DNA of 64,000 bases from Rhytidiadelphus loreus (Eukaryota; Streptophyta; Bryopsida; Hypnales; Hylocomiaceae): NCBI GenBank assembly GCA_947034895.1, contig OX344763.1:71939093-72003092 (forward strand), read 5' to 3'. A program made the translations under genes and the position numbers. The number at the start of each line of letters is the position of its first letter. Position 1 is the first letter of the stretch. Below the pieces are notes generated by a model. The model was given only the letters and a program-made list of their open reading frames with translations, did no database searches and was not told the DNA's origin. Below, piece by piece: positions 30,901 through 45,900 of this stretch.

Positions 30901-33900
30901 GTGGTCACTTAGAATGATTCCCAAACGTGAAAGTAAAATTTGCAGTAGGAGGTTGGCGCTTTACTTTAATGTCCAAAAAAAAAATAATCTCATGCAATTC
31001 ACGTAAAAGAAATGGAAAACATCTCGTGCAAGCTGCAATTATTCATAGAGTCACGAATTAGAATAAAATTGCAATAAGTGGTCAGGAAGAATGATTCCCA
31101 AACGTGAAAGTAGAATTTACGGTAGGAACTTAGCCTTGTACTTTAATGTCCAAAAAAATGTACTCTTATGCAATTCACCTAAAAGGACATCGGAAACATG
31201 TCGTGCAAGTTGCAATTATTCATAAAGTCACGAATTCAAAATCATTTGCAATTGGTGGTCACTTAGAATGATTCCCAAACGTGAAAGTAAAATTTGCAGT
31301 AGGAGGTTGGCGCTTTACTTTAATGTCCAAAAAAAAAATAATCTCATGCAATTCACGTAAAAGAAATGGAAAACATCTCGTGCAAGCTGCAATTATTCAT
31401 AGAGTCACGAATTAGAATAAAATTGCAATAAGTGGTCAGGAAGAATCATTACCACACGTGAAAGTAAAATTTGGGGTAGGAACTTAGACTTGTACTTTAA
31501 TGTCCAAAAAAATGTAATCTCATGAAATTCACCTAAAAGAAGATAAGAAACATTTCGTGCAAGTTGCAATTATCCATAAAGTCACGAATTCAAAAACATT
31601 TGCAATAGGTGGTCCCTTAGAATGATTACCAAACGTGAAAGTAAAATTTGCGGTAGGAAGTTAGCGCTTTACTTTAATGTACAAAAAAATATATCTCATG
31701 CCATTCACTTAAAAGAAATGGAAAACATTTCGTGCAAGTTGCAATTATTCATAATGTCACGAATTAGAATAAAATTGCAATAAGTGGTGAGTAAGAATGA
31801 TTACCAAACGTGAAAGTAAAATTTGCGGTAGGAACTTAGCCTTGTACTTTAATGTCCAAAAAAATGTAATCTCATGCAATTCACGTAAAAGAAATGGAAA
31901 ACATTTCGTGCAAGTTGCAATTATTCATAATGTCACGAATTAGAATAAAATTGCAATAAGTGGTGAGTAAGAATGATTACCAAACGTGAAAGTAAAATTT
32001 GCGGTAGGAACTTAGCCTTGTACTTTATTGTCCAAAAAAATATATTCTTATGCAATTCACGTAAAAGAAATGGAAAACATTTCGTGCAAGTTGCAATTAT
32101 TCATAAAGTCGCGAATTAGAATAAAATTGCAATAAGTGGTCAGGAAGAATCATTACCAAACGTGAAAGTCGAATTTACGGTAGGAGCTTAGCCTTGTACT
32201 TTAATGTCCAAGAAAACGTAATCTCATGAAATTCACCTAAAAGAAGATGGGAAACATGTCGTGCAAGTTGCAATTATTCATAAAGTCACGAATTCAAAAA
32301 CATTTGCAATAAGTGGTCACTTAGAATGATTACCAAACGTGAAAGTACAATTTACGGTAGGAACTTAGCTTTGTACTTTACCGTCCAAAAAAATGTAATC
32401 TCATGAAATTCACCTAAAAGAAGATAAGAAACATTTCGTGCAAGTTGCAATTATTCATAAAGTTACGAATTCAAAAACATTTGCAATAGGTGGTCACATA
32501 GAATGATTACCAAACGTGAAAGTAAAATTTTCGGGAGGAACATAGCCTTGTACTTTAATGTCCAAAAAAATGTACTCTTATGCAATTCACCTAAAAGGAC
32601 ATCGGAAACATGTCGTGCAAGTTGCAATTATTCATAAAGTCACGAATTAGAATAAAATGGCAATAAGTGGTGAGGAAGAATGATTACCAAACGTGAAAGT
32701 AAAATTTGTGGTATGAACTTAGCTTTGTACTTTAATGTCCAAAGAAATGTAATCTCATGCAATTCACTTATAAGAAAATGAGAAACATGTCGTGCAAGTT
32801 GCAATTATTCATAAAGTCACGAATTCAAAAACATTTGCAATAGGTGGTCACTTAGAATGATTACGAAACATGAAAGTGAAATTTGCGGTAGGAAGTTAGC
32901 CCTTTACTTTAATGTACAAAAAAATATATCTCATGCCATTCACGTAAAAGAAATGGTAAGCATTTCGTTCAAGTTGCAATTATTCATAAAGTCACGAATT
33001 AGAATAAAATTGCAATAAGTGGTGAGTAAGAATGATTACCACACGTGAAAGTAAAATTTGGGGTAGGAACTTAGACTTGTACTTTAATGGCCAAAAAAAT
33101 GTAATCTCATGCAATTCACGTAAAAGAAATGGAAAACATCTCGTGCAAGCTGCAATTATTCATAAAGTCACGAATTAGAATAAAATTGCAATAAGTGGTC
33201 AGGAAGAATGATTCCCAAACGTGAAAGTAGAATTTACGGGAGGAACTTAGCCTTGTACTTTAATGTCCAAAGAAATGTAATCTCATGCAATTCACTTATA
33301 AGAAAATGAGAAACATTTCGTGGAAGTTGCAATTATTCATAAAGTCACGAATTCAAAAACATTTGCAATAGGTGGTCACTTAGAATGATTACCAAACGTG
33401 AAAGTAAAATTAGCGGGAGGAACTTAGCCTTGTACTTTAATGTCCAAAAAAATGTACTCTTATGCAATTCACGTAAATGGACATCGGAAACATGTCGTGC
33501 AAGTTGCAATTATTCATAAAGTCACGAATTCAAAATCATTTGCAATTGGTGGTCACTTAGAATGATTCCCAAACGTGAAAGTAAAATTTGCAGTAGGAGG
33601 TTGGCGCTTTACTTTAATGTCCAAAAAAAAAATAATCTCATGCAATTCACGTAAAAGAAATGGAAAACATCTCGTGCAAGCTGCAATTATTCATAGAGTC
33701 ACGAATTAGAATAAAATTGCAATAAGTGGTCAGGAAGAATGATTCCCAAACGTGAAAGTAGAATTTACGGTAGGAACTTAGCCTTGTACTTTAATGTCCA
33801 AAAAAATGTACTCTTATGCAATTCACCTAAAAGGACATCGGAAACATGTCGTGCAAGTTGCAATTATTCATAAAGTCACGAATTCAAAATCATTTGCAAT

Positions 33901-36900
33901 TGGTGGTCACTTAGAATGATTCCCAAACGTGAAAGTAAAATTTGCAGTAGGAGGTTGGCGCTTTACTTTAATGTCCAAAAAAAAAATAATCTCATGCAAT
34001 TCACGTAAAAGAAATGGAAAACATCTCGTGCAAGCTGCAATTATTCATAGAGTCACGAATTAGAATAAAATTGCAATAAGTGGTCAGGAAGAATGATTCC
34101 CAAACGTGAAAGTAGAATTTACGGTAAGAACTTAGCCTTGTACTTTAATGTCCAAAAAAATGTACTCTTATGCAATTCACCTAAAAGGACATCGGAAACA
34201 TGTCGTGCAATTTGCAATTATTCATAAAGTCACGAATTCAAAATCATTTGCAATTGGTGGTCACTTAGAATGATTCCCAAACGTGAAAGTAAAATTTGCA
34301 GTAGGAGGTTGGCGCTTTAGTTTAATGTCCAAAAAAAAAATAATCTCATGCAATTCACGTAAAAGAAATGGAAAACATCTCGTGCAAGCTGCAATTATTC
34401 ATAGAGTCACGAATTAGAATAAAATTGCAATAAGTGGTCAGGAAGAATGATTACCAAACGTGAAAGTACAATTTACGGTAGGTACTTAGCTTTGTACTTT
34501 ACCGTCCAAAAAAATGTAATCTCATGAAATTCACCTAAAAGAAGATAAGAAACATATCGTGCAAGTTGCAATTATTCATAAAGTTACGAATTCAAAAACA
34601 TTTGCAATAGGTGGTCACATAGAATGATTACCAAACGTGAAAGTAAAATTTTCGGGAGGAACATAGCCTTGTACTTTAATGTCCAAAAAAATGTACTCTT
34701 ATGCAATTCACCTAAAAGGACATCGGAAACATGTCGTGCAAGTTGCAATTATTCATAAAGTCACGAATTAGAATAAAATGGCAATAAGTGGTGAGGAAGA
34801 ATGATTACCAAACGTGAAAGTAAAATTTGTGGTATGAACTTAGCTTTGTACTTTAATGTCCAAAGAAATGTAATCTCATGCAATTCACTTATAAGAAAAT
34901 GAGAAACATGTCGTGCAAGTTGCAATTATTCATAAAGTCACGAATTCAAAAACATTTGCAATAGGTGGTCACTTAGAATGATTACCAAACGTGAAAGTAC
35001 AATTTACGGTAGGAACTTAGCTTTGTACTTTACCGTCCAAAAAAATGTAATCTCATGAAATTCACCTAAAAGAAGATAAGAAACATTTCGTGCAAGTTGC
35101 AATTATTCATAAAGTTACGAATTCAAAAACATTTGCAATAGGTGGTCACATAGAATGATTACCAAACGTGAAAGTAAAATTTTCGGGAGGAACATAGCCT
35201 TGTACTTTAATGTCCAAAAAAATGTACTCTTATGCAATTCACCTAAAAGGACATCGGAAACATGTCGTGCAAGTTGCAATTATTCATAAAGTCACGAATT
35301 AGAATAAAATGGCAATAAGTGGTGAGGAAGAATGATTACCAAACGTGAAAGTAAAATTTGTGGTATGAACTTAGCTTTGTACTTTAATATCCAAAGAAAT
35401 GTAATCTCATGCAATTCACTTATAAGAAAATGAGAAACATGTCGTGCAAGTTGCAATTATTCATAAAGTCACGAATTCAAAAACATTTGCAATAGGTGGT
35501 CACTTAGAATGATTACCAAACGTGAAAGTAAAATTAGCGGGAGGAACTTAGCCTTGTACTTTAATGTCCAAAGAAATGTATTCTTATGCAATTCACGTAA
35601 ATGGACATCGGAAACATGTCGTGCAAGTTGCAATTATTCATAAAGTCGCGAATTAGAATAAAATTACAATAAGTGGTCAGGAAGAATCATTACCAAACGT
35701 GAAAGTCGAATTTACGGTAGGAGCTTAGCCTTGTACTTTAATGTCCAAGAAAACGTAATCTCATGAAATTCACCTAAAAGAAGATGGGAAACATCTTGTG
35801 CAAGTTGCAATTATTCATAAAGTCACGAATCAGAAAAAAATTGCAATAAGTGGTCAGTAAGAATAATTACCAAACGTGAAAGTAAAATTTGTGGTAAGAA
35901 CATAGCCTTGTACTTTAATATCCAAAAAAATATAATCTTATGCAATTCACGTAAAAGAATTGGAAAACATCTCATGCAAGTTGCAATTATTCATAAAGTC
36001 ACGAATTAGAAAGAAATTGCAATAAGTGGTCAGTAAGAATGATTACCAGACGTGAAAGTAAAATTTGCGGTAGGAAGTTGGCGTTGTACTTTAATGTCGA
36101 AAAAAATATAATCTCATTCAATTCACGTAAAAGAAGTGGGAAACATGTCGTGCAAATTGCAATTACTCATAAAGTCGCGAATTAGAATAAAATTGCAATA
36201 AGTGGTCAGTAAGAATGATTACCAGACGTGAAAGTAAAATTTGCGGTAGGAAGTTGGCGTTATTCTTTAATGTCCAGAAAAATGTAATCTCATGAAATTC
36301 ACCTAAAAGAAAATGGGAAACATGTCGTGCAAGTTGCAATTATTCATAAAGTCACGAATTAGAAAGAAATTGCAATAATTGGACAGTAAGAATGATTACC
36401 AAACGTGAAAGTAAAATTTGTGGTAGGAACTTATCCTTGTACTTTAATGTCCAGAAAAATATAATCTCATGAAATTCACCTAAAAGAAGATGGGAAACAT
36501 CTTGTGCAAGTTGCAATTATTCATAAAGTCGTGAATTAGAATAAAATTGCAATAAGTGGTTAGTAAGAATGATTACCAGACGTGAAAGTAGAATTTACGG
36601 TAGGAACATAGCCTAGTACTTTAATATCCAAAAAAATATAATCTCATGCAATTCACGTAAAAGAAAATGGGAAACATGTTGTGCAAGTTGCAATTATTCA
36701 TAAAGTCGCGAATTAGAATAAAATTGCAATAAGTGGTTAGTAAAAATGATTACCAGACGTGAAAGTAGAATTTACGGTAGGAACATAGCCTAGTACTTTA
36801 ATATCCAAAAAAATATAATCTCATGCAATTCACGTAAAAGAAAATGGGAAACATGTCGTGCAAGTTGCAATTATTCATAAAGTCACGAATCAGGAAAAAA

Positions 36901-39900
36901 TTGCAATAAGTGGTCAGTAAGAATAATTACCAAACGTGAAAGTAAAATTTGTGGTAGGAACATAGCCTTGTACTTTAATATCCAAAAAAATATAATCTCA
37001 TACAATTCACGTAAAAGAAAATGGGAAACATGTCGTGCAAGTTGCAATTATTCATAAAGTCACGAATTAGAAAGAAATTGCAATAAGTGGTCAGTAAGAA
37101 TGATTACCAAACGTGAAAGTAAAATTTGTGGTAGGAACTTAGCCTTGTACTTTAATGTCCAGAAAAGTATAATCTCATGCAATTCACGTAAAAGAATTGG
37201 AAAACATCTCGTCCAAGTTGCAATTATTCATAAAGTCGCGAATTAGAATAAAATTGCAATAAGTGGACAGTAATAGAGATTTCCAAACGTGAAAGTAGAA
37301 TTTACGGGAGGAACTTAGCCTTGTACTTTAATGTCCAAAAAATCCTAATCTCATGAAATTCACCTAAAAGAAGATGGGAAACATCTCATGCAAGTTGCAA
37401 TTATTCATAAAGACGCGAATTAGAATAAAATTGCAATAAGTGGTCAGTAAGAATGATTACCAGACGTGAAACTAAAATTTGTGGTAGGAACATAGCCTTG
37501 TACTTTAATGTCCAAAAAAACGTAATCTCATGTAATTCACCTAATCGAAGATGGGAAACATCTCGTGCAAGTTGCAATTATTCATAAAGTCACGAATTAG
37601 AAAGAAATTGCAATAAGTGGTCAGTAAGAATGGTTACCAGACGTAAAAGTAAAATTTGCAGTAGGAAGTTGGCGTTGTACTTTAATGTCGAAAGAAATAT
37701 AATCTCATTCAATTCACGTAAAAGAAGTGAAAAACATCTCGTGCAAATTGCAATTATTCATAAAGTCGCGAATTAGAATAAAATTGCAATAAGTGGTCAG
37801 TAAGAATGATTACCAGACGTGAAAGTAAAATTTGCGGGGAGGAAGTTGGCGTTGTACTTTAATGTTCAGAAAAATGTAATCTCATGAAATTCACCTAAAA
37901 GAAAATGGGAAACATGTCGTGCAAGTTGCAATTATTCATAAAGTCACGAATTAGAAAGAAATTGCAATAAGTGGTCAGTAAGAATGATTACCAAACGTGA
38001 AAGTAGAATTTGTGGTAGGAACTTAGCCTTGTACTTTAATGTCCAGAAAAATATAATCTCATGAAATTCACCTAAAAGAAGATGGCAAACATCTTGTGCA
38101 AGTTGCAATTATTCATAAAGTCACGAATCAGAAAAAAATTGCAATAAGTGGTCAGTAAGAATAATTACCAAACGTGAAAGTAAAATTTGTGGTAGGAACA
38201 TAGCCTTGTACTTTAATATCCAAAAAAATATAATCTCATGCAATTCACGTAAAAGAAATGGAAAACATCTCGTGCAAGTTGCAATTATTCATAAAGTCAC
38301 AAATTAGAAAGAAATTGCAATAAGTGGTCTGTAAGAATAATTACCAAACGTGAAAGTAAAATTTGTGATAGGAACTTATCCCTGTACTTTAATGTCCAGA
38401 AAAATATAATCTCATGCAATTCACGTAAAAGAATTGGAAAACATCTCGTGCAAGTTGCAATTATTCATAAAGTCGCGAATTAGAATAAAATTGCAATAAG
38501 TGGACAGTAATAGAGATTTCCAAACGTGAAAGTAGAATTTACGGGAGGAACTTAGCCTAGTACTTTAATGTCGAAAAAAACGTAATCTCATGAAATTCAC
38601 CTAATCGAAGATGGGAAACATCTTGTGCAAGTTGCAATTATTCATAAAGTCGCGAATTCGAATAAAATTGCAATAAGTGGTCAGTAAGAATGATTACCAG
38701 ACGTGAAAGTAAAATTTGCGGGGAGGAAGTTGGCGTTGTACTTTAATGTTCAGAAAAATGTAATCTCATGAAATTCACCTAAAAGAAAATGGGAAACATG
38801 TCGTGCAAGTTGCAATTATTCATAAAGTCACGAATTAGAAAGAAATTGCAATAAGTGGTCAGTAAGAATGATTACCAAACGTGAAAGTAAAATTTGCGGT
38901 AGGAAGTTGGCGTTATTCTTTAATGTCCAGAAAAATGTAATCTCATGAAATTCACCTAAAAGAAGATGGGAAACATGTCGTGCAAGTTGCAATTATTCAT
39001 AAAGTCACGAATTAGAAAGAAATTGCAATAAGTGGTCAGTAAGAATGATTACCAAACGTGAAAGTAAAATTTGCGGTAGGAAGTTGGCGTTGTACTTTAA
39101 TGTCCAGAAAAATGTAATCTCATGAAATTCACGTAAAAGAAGATGGGAAACATCTCGTGCAAGTTGCAATTATTCATAAAGTCACGAATTAGAAAGAAAT
39201 TGCACTAAGTGGTCAGTAAGAATGATTACCTTACGTGTAAGTAAAATTTGCGGTAGGAAGTTGGCGTTGTACTTTAATGTCCAGAAAAATGTAATCTCAT
39301 GAAATTCACGTAAAAGAAGATGGGAAACATCTCGTGCAAGTTGCAATTATTCATAAAGTCACGAATTAGAAAGAAATTGCAATAAGTGGTCAGTAAGAAT
39401 CATTACCATACGTGTAAGTAAAATTTGCGGTAGGAAGTTGGCGTTGTACTTTAATATCCAAAAAAATATAATCTCATGCAATTCACGTAAAAGAAATGGA
39501 AAAGATCTTGTGCAAGTTGCAATTATTCATAAAGACACGAATTAGAAAGAAATTGCAATAAGTGGTTTGTAAGAATAATTACCAAACGTGAAAGTAAAAT
39601 TTGTGGTAGGAACATAGCCTTGTACTTTAATATCCAAAAAAATATAACCTTATGCAATTCACGTAAAAGAAATGGAAAACATCTCGTGCAAGTTGCAATT
39701 ATTCATAAAGTCACGAATTAGAAAGAAATTGCAATAAGTGGTCTGTAAGAATGATTACTAGATGTGAGTAGAATTTACGGTAGGAACATAGCCTAGTGCT
39801 TTAATGTCCAAAAAAACGTAATCTCATGAAATTCACCTAAAAGAAGATGGGAAACATCTCGTGCAAGTTCCAATTATTCATAAAGTCACGAATTAGAAAG

Positions 39901-42900
39901 AAATTGCAATAAGTGGTCAGTAAGAATGATTACCTTACGTGTAAGTAAAATTTGCGGTAGGAAGTTGGCGTTGTACTTTAATGTCCAAAAAAATGTAATC
40001 TCATGAAATTCACATAAAAGAAGATGGGAAACATCTCGTGCAAGTTGCAATTATTCATAAAGTCACGAATTAGAAAGAAATTGCAATAAGTGGTCAGTAA
40101 GAATTATTACCATACGTGTAAGTAAAATTTGCGGTAGGAAGTTGGCGTTGTACTTTAATGTCCAGAAAAATGTAATCTCATAAAATTCAACCAAATGAAG
40201 ATGGGAAACATGTCGTGCAAGTTGCAATTATTCATAAAGTCACGAAATAGAAAAAAATTGCAATAAGTGGTCAGTAAGAATGATTACCATACGTGTAAAT
40301 AAAATTTGCGGTAGGAAGTTGGCGTTGTACTTTAATGTCCAGAAAAATGTAATCTCATGAAATTCACGTAAAAGAAGATGGGAAACATCTCGTGCAAGTT
40401 GCAATTATTCATAAAGTCACGAATTAGAATGAAATTGCAATAAGTGGTCAGTAAGATTGATTACCAGACGTGAAAGTAAAATTTGTTGGAGGAAGCTGGC
40501 GTTGTACTTTAATGTCCAGAAAAATGTAATCTCATGAAATTCACGTAAAAGAAGATGGGAAACATCTCGTGCAAGTTGCAATTATTCATAAAGTCACGAA
40601 TTAGAAAGAAATTGCAATAAGTGGTCAGTAAGAATTATTACCATACGTGTAAGTAAAATTTGCGGTAGGAAGTTGGCGTTGTACTTTAATATCCAAAAAA
40701 ATATAATCTCATGCAATTCACGTAAAAGAAATGGAAAAGATCTTGTGCAAGTTGCAATTATTCATAAAGACACGAATTAGAAAGAAATTGCAATAAGTGG
40801 TTTGTAAGAATGATTACCAAACGTGGAAGTAGAATTTAGAGTAGGAACATAGCCTAGTACTTTAATGTCCAAAAAAACGTAATCTCATGAAATTCACCTA
40901 AAAGAAGATGGGAAACATCTCGTGCAAGTTCCAATTATTCATAAAGTCACGAATTAGAAAGAAATTGCAATAAGTGGTCAGTAAGAATGATTACCTTACG
41001 TGTAAGTAAAATTTGCGGTAGGAAGTTGGCGTTGTACTTTAATGTCCAAAAAAATGTAATCTCATGAAATTCACGTAAAAGAAGATGGGAAACATCTCGT
41101 GCAAGTTGCAATTATTCATAAAGTCACGAATTAGAAAGAAATTGCAATAAGTGGTCAGTAAGAATTATTACCATACGTGTAAGTAAAATTTGCGGTAGGA
41201 AGTTGGCGTTGTACTTTAATATCCAAAAAAATATAATCTCATGCAATTCACGTAAAAGAAATGGAAAAGATCTTGTGCAAGTTGCAATTATTCATAAAGA
41301 CACGAATTAGAAAGAAATTGCAATAAGTGGTTTGTAAGAATGATTACCAGACGTGAAAGTAGAATTTACGGAAGGAACATAGCCTAGTACTTTAATGTCC
41401 AAAAAAACGTAATCTCATGAAATTCACCTAAAAGAAGATGGGAAACATCTCGTGCAAGTTGCAATTATTCATAAAGTCACGAATTAGAAAGAAATTGCAA
41501 TAAGTGGTCAGTAAGAATTATTACCATACGTGTAAGGAAAATTTGCGGTAGGAAGTTGGCGTTGTACTTTAATGTCCAGAAAAATGTAATCTCATAAAAT
41601 TCAACCAAATGAAGATGGGAAACATGTCGTGCAAGTTGCAATTATTCATAAAGTCACGAAATAGAAAAAAATTGCAATAAGCGGTCAGTAAGAATAATTA
41701 CCAAACGTGAAAGTAAAATTTGTGGTAGGAACATAGCCTTGTACTTTAATATCCAAAAAAATATAACCTTATGCAATTCACGTAAAAGAAATGGAAAACA
41801 TCTCGTGCAAGTTGCAATTATTCATAAAGTCACGAATTAGAAAGAAATTGCACTAAGTGGTCAGTAAGAATGATTACCATACGTGTAAATAAAATTTGCG
41901 GTAGGAAGTTGGCTTTGTACTTTAATGTCCAGAAAAATGTAATCTCATGAAATTCACGTAAAAGAAGATGGGAAACATCTCGTGCAAGTTGCAATTATTC
42001 ATAAAGTCACGAATTAGAATGAAGTTGCAATAAGTGGTCAGTAAGATTGATTACCAGACGTGAAAGTAAAATTTGTTGGAGGAAGCTGGCGTTGTACCTT
42101 AATGTCCAAAAAAACGTAATATCATGAAATTCACCTAAAAGAAGATGGGAAACATCCCGTGCAAGATGCAATTATTCATAAAGGCACGAATTAGAAAGAA
42201 ATTGCAGTAAGTGGCCAGTAAGAATGATTACCAGACGGGAAAGTAGAATTTACGGTAGGAACATAGCCTAGTACTTTAATGTCCAGAAAAACGTAATCTC
42301 ATGAAATTCACCTAAAAGAAGATGGGAAACATCTCGTGCAAGTTGCAATTATTTTTAAAGTCACGAATTAGGAAAAAATTGCAATAAGTGGTCAGTAAGA
42401 ATGATTACAAGACGTGAAAGTAAAATTTGTGGTAGGAACTTAGCATTGTACTTTAATATCCAAAAAAATATAATCTCATGAAATTCACGTAAAAGAAATG
42501 GAAAAGATCTTGTGCAAGTTGCAATTATTCATAAAGACACGAATTAGAAAGAAATTGCAATAAGTGGTTTGTAAGAATGATTACCAAACGTGAAAGTAGA
42601 ATTTACAGTAGGAACATAGCCTTGTACTTTAATATCCAAAAAAATATAATCTTATGCAATTCACGTAAAAGAAATGGAAAACATCTCGTGCAAGTTGCAA
42701 TTATTCATAAAGTCACGAATTAGAAAGAAATTGCAATAAGTGGTCAGTAAGAATGATTACTATACGTGTAAGTAAAATTTGCGGTAGGAAGTTGGCGTTG
42801 TACTTTAATGTCCAGAAAAATGTAATCTCATGAAATTCAACTAAATGAAGATGGGAAACATCTCGTGCAAGTTGCAATTATTCATAAAGTCACGAATTAG

Positions 42901-45900
42901 AAAAAAATTGCAATAAGTGGTCAGTAAGAATGATTACCAGACGTGAAAGTAAAATTTGTGGTAGGAACTTAGCCTCGAACTTTACTATCCAAAAAAATAT
43001 AATCTCATGCAATTCATGTAAAAGAAATGGAAAAGATCTTGTGCAAGTTGCAATTATTCATAAAGACACGAATTAGAAAGAAATTGCAATAAGTGGTTTG
43101 TAAGAATGATTACCAAACGTGAAAGTAGAATTTACAGTAGGAACATAGCCTAGTACTTTAATGTCCAAAAAAACGTAATCTCATGAAATTCACCTAAAAG
43201 AAGATGGGAAACATCTCGTGCAAGTTGCAATTATTCATAAAGTCACGAATCAGAAAAAAATTGCAATAAGTGGTCAGTAAGAATAATTACCAAACGTGAA
43301 AGTAAAATTTGTGGTAGGAACATAGCCTTGTACTTTAATATCCAAAAAAATATAATCTTATGCAATTCACGTAAAAGAAATGGAAAACATCTCGTGCAAG
43401 TTGCAATTATTCATAAAGTCACGAATTAGAAAGAAATTGCAATAAGTGGTCAGTAAGAATGATTACTATACGTGTAAGTAAAATTTGCGGTAGGAAGTTG
43501 GCGTTGTACTTTAATGTCCAGAAAAATGTAATCTCATGAAATTCAACTAGATGAAGATGGGAAACATCTCGTGCAAGTTGCAATTATTCATAAAGTCACG
43601 AATTAGAAAAAAATTGCAATAAGTGGTCAGTAAGAATGATTACCAGACGTGAAAGTAAAATTTGTGGTAGGAACTTAGCCTCGAGCTTTACTATCCAAAA
43701 AAATATAATCTCATGCAATTCATGTAAAAGAAATGGAAAAGATCTTGTGCAAGTTGCAATTATTCATAAAGACACGAATTAGAAAGAAATTGCAATAAGT
43801 GGTTTGTAAGAATGATTACCAAACGTGAAAGTAGAATTTACAGTAGGAACATAGCCTAGTACTTTAATGTCCAAAAAAACGTAATCTCATGAAATTCACC
43901 TAAAAGAAGATGGGAAACATCTCGTGCAAGTTGCAATTATTCATAAAGTCACGAATTAGAGAAAAATTGCAATAAGTGGTCAGTAAGAATGATTACCAGA
44001 CGTGAAAGTAAAATTTGTGGTAGGAACTTAGCGTTGTACTTTAATATCCAAAAAAATATAATCTCATGCAATTCACGTAAAAGAAATGGAAAAGATCTTG
44101 TGCAAGTTGCAATTATTCATAAAGACACGAATTAGGAAGAAATTGCAATAAGTGGTTTGTAAGAATGATTACCAAACGTGGAAGTAGAATTTAGAGTAGG
44201 AACATAGCCTAGTACTTTAATGTCCAAAAAAACGTAATCTCATTCAATTCACCTAAAAGAAGATGGGAAACATCTCGTGCAAGTTGCAATTATTCATAAA
44301 GTCACGAATTAGAAAGAAATTGCAATAAGTGGTCAGTAAGAATGATTACCTTACGTGTAAGTAAAATTTGCGGTAGGAAGTTGGCGTTGTACTTTAATGT
44401 CCAAAAAAATGTAATCTCATGAAATTCACGTAAAAGAAGATGGGAAACATCTCGTGCAAGTTGCAATTATTCATAAAGTCACGAATTAGAAAGAAATTGC
44501 AATAAGTGGTCAGTAAGAATTATTACCTTACGTGTAAGTAAAATTTGCGGTAGGAAGTTGGCGTTGTACTTTAATGTCCAAAAAAATGTAATCTCATGAA
44601 ATTCACGTAAAAGAAGATGGGAAACATCTCGTGCAAGTTGCAATTATTCATAAAGTCACGAATTAGAAAGAAATTGCAATAAGTGGTCAGTAAGAATGAT
44701 TACCTTACGTGTAAGTAAAATTTGCGGTAGGAAGTTGGCGTTGTACTTTAATGTCCAAAAAAATGTAATCTCATGAAATTCACGTAAAAGAAGATGGGAA
44801 ACATCTCGTGCAAGTTGCAATTATTCATAAAGTCACGAATTAGAAAGAAATTGCAATAAGTGGTCAGTAAGATTGATTACCATACGTGTAAGTAAAATTT
44901 GCGGTAGGAAGTTGGCGTTGTACTTTAATGTCCAGAAAAATGTAATCTCATAAAATTCAACCAAATGAAGATGGGAAACATGTCGTGCAAGTTGCAATTA
45001 TTCATAAAGTCACGAAATAGAAAAAAATTGCAATAAGTGGTCAGTAAGAATGATTACCATACGTGTAAATAAAATTTGCGGTAGGAAGTTGGCGTTGTAC
45101 TTTAATGTCCAGAAAAATGTAATCTCATGAAATTCACGTAAAAGAAGATGGGAAACATCTCGTGCAAGTTGCAATTATTCATAAAGTCACGAATTAGAAT
45201 GAAATTGCAATAAGTGGTCAGTAAGATTGATTACCAGACGTGAAAGTAAAATTTGTTGGAGGAAGCTGGCGTTGTACTTTAATGTCCAGAAAAATGTAAT
45301 CTCATGAAATTCACGTAAAAGAAGATTGGAAACATCTCGTGCAAGTTGCAATTATTCATAAAGTCACGAATTAGAAAGAAATTGCAATAAGTGGTCAGTA
45401 AGAATTATTACCATACGTGTAAGTAAAATTTGCGGTAGGAAGTTGGCGTTGTACTTTAATATCCAAAAAAATATAATCTCATGCAATTCACGTAAAAGAA
45501 ATGGAAAAGATCTTGTGCAAGTTGCAATTATTCATAAAGACACGAATTAGAAAGAAATTGCAATAAGTGGTTTGTAAGAATGATTACCAAACGTGGAAGT
45601 AGAATTTAGAGTAGGAACATAGCCTAGTACTTTAATGTCCAAAAAAACGTAATCTCATGAAATTCACCTAAAAGAAGATGGGAAACATCTCGTGCAAGTT
45701 CCAATTATTCATAAAGTCACGAATTAGAAAGAAATTGCAATAAGTGGTCAGTAAGAATGATTACCTTACGTGTAAGTAAAATTTGCGGTAGGAAGTTGGC
45801 GTTGTACTTTAATGTCCAAAAAAATGTAATCTCATGAAATTCACGTAAAAGAAGATGGGAAACATCTCGTGCAAGTTGCAATTATTCATAAAGTCACGAA